From Pontibacterium sp049599735 (GTDB lineage: Bacteria; Pseudomonadota; Gammaproteobacteria; Pseudomonadales; Balneatricaceae), in assembly GCA_049599735.1 (NCBI GenBank), contig JBMYOX010000001.1, positions 153,250 to 217,249 on the forward strand: 64,000 bases of DNA, in the 5' to 3' direction. This document shows positions 62,460-64,000 of the stretch, piece after piece (position 1 is the first letter of the stretch; every line of letters begins with the position of its first letter). Position numbers and translations under genes: made by a program. The notes beneath the pieces were generated by a model, which was not told the origin of the DNA, did not search any database, and was given only the letters and a program-made list of their open reading frames with translations.

Positions 62460-62711
62460 ATGGGCTTTGGTGGTATCAGTATTTGGCAGCTGCTAATTGT
62501 TGCATTGATCATTGTGTTGTTATTCGGGACTAAAAAACTTCGTGGCATGGGTGGCGACCTTGGTAGCGCCATCAAAGGTTTCAAAAAAGCCGTGACCGAA
62601 GAGGAAGAAAAAAAGGATGAAGATCCTAAGAAGCTGGGTAAAGAAGATGCAAACTTTACCGAAGAAAAAGCAGCGGCTGAGAAAAAAGAAGAATCCAAGT
62701 CCGATAAATAA
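62460..62711 (+). CDS. tatA: Sec-independent translocase subunit TatA
   Basis: Pore-forming component of the twin-arginine export system, 83 residues: short periplasmic end, one membrane helix (about 3-22, GISIWQLLIVALIIVLLFG), conserved FGTKKL hinge, amphipathic helix with GSAIKGFKKAV, then a highly charged tail. Confidence 0.96.
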   Translation: MGFGGISIWQLLIVALIIVLLFGTKKLRGMGGDLGSAIKGFKKAVTEEEEKKDEDPKKLGKEDANFTEEKAAAEKKEESKSDK

Positions 62712-62727
62712 ATCAGTGGCGTTTTAA

Positions 62728-63108
62728 ATGTTTGATATCGGGTTTGCTGAACTCTTGATCGTTGCTGTAGTGGCGCTGGTTGTGCTGGGTCCTGAGCGAC
62801 TACCGGTTGCTGCGCGGACGGTGGGCTTGTGGGTGGGCCGTATCCGGCGGACGCTGGGTGGTATTCAGAGTGAAATTTCTGAAGAACTGCGCCTTGATGA
62901 AATGAAGCGTACGGTTGCGATTAAGCAGGAAGAGCTGGAAAAAGAGCTGTCTGATATGCGCACCCCTTTTAATGATGCTCTGGGTGGAGAGTCACCCTTC
63001 GCAACCAGCGCCTCTTCACCTGATGAGCTGAAGTCGCAACAGGCAAGCTCATCTGCGGCACCGGCTGAGGTCGGGACTTCAGACACTGAAGGTAAGACCA
63101 AAACATAA
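62728..63108 (+). CDS. tatB: Sec-independent translocase subunit TatB
   Basis: Substrate-receptor partner of TatC, 126 residues. MFDIGFAELLIVAVVALVVLGPERLP is the TatB N-terminus, with the Glu8 typical of TatB and GPERLP hinge, followed by an amphipathic helix and a long acidic, serine-rich tail. It overlaps tatC by one base. Confidence 0.96.
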   Translation: MFDIGFAELLIVAVVALVVLGPERLPVAARTVGLWVGRIRRTLGGIQSEISEELRLDEMKRTVAIKQEELEKELSDMRTPFNDALGGESPFATSASSPDELKSQQASSSAAPAEVGTSDTEGKTKT

Positions 63109-63917
63109 TGAGTGACGACACAAAAAGCCTGCCCGGGCAGGATCAGGAACAACCACTTATTTCGCACTTGCTGGAAATGCGTCAGCGCCTGATGCGCGTC
63201 CTGCTGATGGTGCTATTGATTTTCCTCTCACTTTTTTACTTCGCAAATGATCTTTATTCGTACCTGTCCGCACCGCTAACGGCTTTATTGCCGGAAGGCA
63301 CCAGTATGATTGCGACAGACGTCACTTCACCGTTTTTTGCACCGTTCAAATTGACGTTGGTAGCATCTATCTTCCTGGCGATGCCGGTGATTTTGTATCA
63401 GCTTTGGGGATTTATCGCACCGGGCCTTTATAGCAATGAAAAGCGCTTTGCGGTGCCTTTGCTGGTTTCAAGTATTTTTCTGTTTTATGCAGGTGTTGCT
63501 TTTGCTTACTTCGTGGTGTTCCCGCTAATTTTTGGTTTTTTTACCAGCGTCGGGCCCGAGAATGTAGCGGTCATGACCGATATCAGCAGCTACCTGAATT
63601 TTGTGCTTAAGCTGTTTTTTGCGTTTGGTATTGTTTTTGAAATACCTATTGCGACTTTACTGCTGATCTGGACAGGCGCGGCCACTGCGGAGAGTCTGGC
63701 AGAGAAGCGTGCTTATGTTTTGGTGGGCTGCTTTGTACTGGGTATGCTGTTAACACCACCGGATATTATTTCCCAGAGTCTGTTGGCTGTGCCTATGTGG
63801 TTGTTGTTTGAGCTGGGTATTATCATGGGCCGGATTATTGTTAAAAATAAAGATGAGCTGGATGATGAGTTTGAAGAAGCCATGCAGGAAGAAGACGCAA
63901 ATAATGCGGGTCGTTAA
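63108..63917 (+). CDS. tatC: Sec-independent translocase subunit TatC
   Basis: Six-helix membrane protein that binds twin-arginine signals, 269 residues. HLLEMRQRLMRV (signal-binding glutamate in LxELRxRL-type motif), YQLWGFIAPGLYSNEKR and FGIVFEIPIATLLL are standard. It completes tatABC; a likely client is the DctP protein at 26.6 kb. Confidence 0.97.
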   Translation: MSDDTKSLPGQDQEQPLISHLLEMRQRLMRVLLMVLLIFLSLFYFANDLYSYLSAPLTALLPEGTSMIATDVTSPFFAPFKLTLVASIFLAMPVILYQLWGFIAPGLYSNEKRFAVPLLVSSIFLFYAGVAFAYFVVFPLIFGFFTSVGPENVAVMTDISSYLNFVLKLFFAFGIVFEIPIATLLLIWTGAATAESLAEKRAYVLVGCFVLGMLLTPPDIISQSLLAVPMWLLFELGIIMGRIIVKNKDELDDEFEEAMQEEDANNAGR

Positions 63918-63947
63918 TCATTGAGTCTGGGTACTTATTTATCCTTA

Positions 63948-63973
63948 AAAGGCGCCGTCAGGCGCCTTTTTTG
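63948..63973 (+). terminator. Terminator of the his-tat transcript
   Basis: AAAAGGCGCC, loop GTCA, GGCGCC then six T, 30 bases after the tatC stop. Confidence 0.92.
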
Positions 63974-64000
63974 TGTCTGCGCGATGCCGGGGAGTCTATT

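Noticed and set aside
1..64000. CRISPR arrays, tRNA/rRNA genes, IS elements, phage genes, defence systems
   Set aside because: None seen on either strand: no regularly spaced repeats, no cloverleaf-like gene, no transposase or integrase reading frame. The window is mostly housekeeping.

Overview
The window is a chromosomal segment of a gammaproteobacterium, probably a marine Oceanospirillales-type organism. This is inferred from gene order and protein character: ast arginine catabolism, a full TRAP transporter, type II ThrB, Pseudomonas-like gene neighbourhoods and moderate GC content. Coding density is high. I see no tRNA, rRNA, CRISPR, IS element or prophage, and no frameshifted gene. The only truncated gene is astD, cut by the left edge.

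Layout. 1-6.8 kb (minus strand): the end of an arginine succinyltransferase operon (M20 hydrolase, astA, astD) and a 1157-residue c-di-GMP protein with CBS, PAS, GGDEF, EAL and zinc-binding CZB domains. 6.8-7.6 kb: a gene-free AT-rich stretch with several DnaA-box-like 9-mers, the likely chromosomal origin. 7.6-19.2 kb (plus strand): mnmG-rsmG-parA-parB and the nine-gene atp operon. 19.2-24.9 kb: a TrmB-like regulator divergent from glmU-glmS, then a GltB-like FMN protein. 24.9-29.7 kb: a PA3496-type small protein, a HexR/RpiR regulator and a TRAP transporter split over two convergent units. 29.8-32.9 kb: yjaG, two small uncharacterised membrane proteins, a MglA/CvnD-like GTPase fused to a roadblock-like domain, and a probable second roadblock protein. 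32.9-48 kb: an oxidoreductase, cysZ, phoBR, ubiA/ubiC, a DUF1415 protein, a DsbA-pseudoreceiver-GGDEF protein and the pstSCAB-phoU operon, with PhoB sites ahead of phoB and pstS. 48-59.6 kb: a thioesterase, an unknown gene, uvrD, thrB, a DUF2782 protein, polA, engB, cytochrome c4, dsbA and a DgcH-like diguanylate cyclase. 59.6-64 kb: ubiB, hisI, hisE, a HIT protein and tatABC.

How it fits together. Genes left of the origin run leftward and those right of it run rightward, as expected of two replichores with ParAB nearby. PhoB/PhoR and PstSCAB/PhoU form a complete phosphate circuit. The TatABC translocase can export the twin-arginine TRAP binding protein at 26.6 kb. Three c-di-GMP proteins each carry a different sensory front or tail (CBS/PAS/zinc, thioredoxin fold, helical region). 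The least explained parts are the GTPase-roadblock cluster (29.8-32.9 kb) and the DsbA-GGDEF fusion (39.4-40.9 kb).
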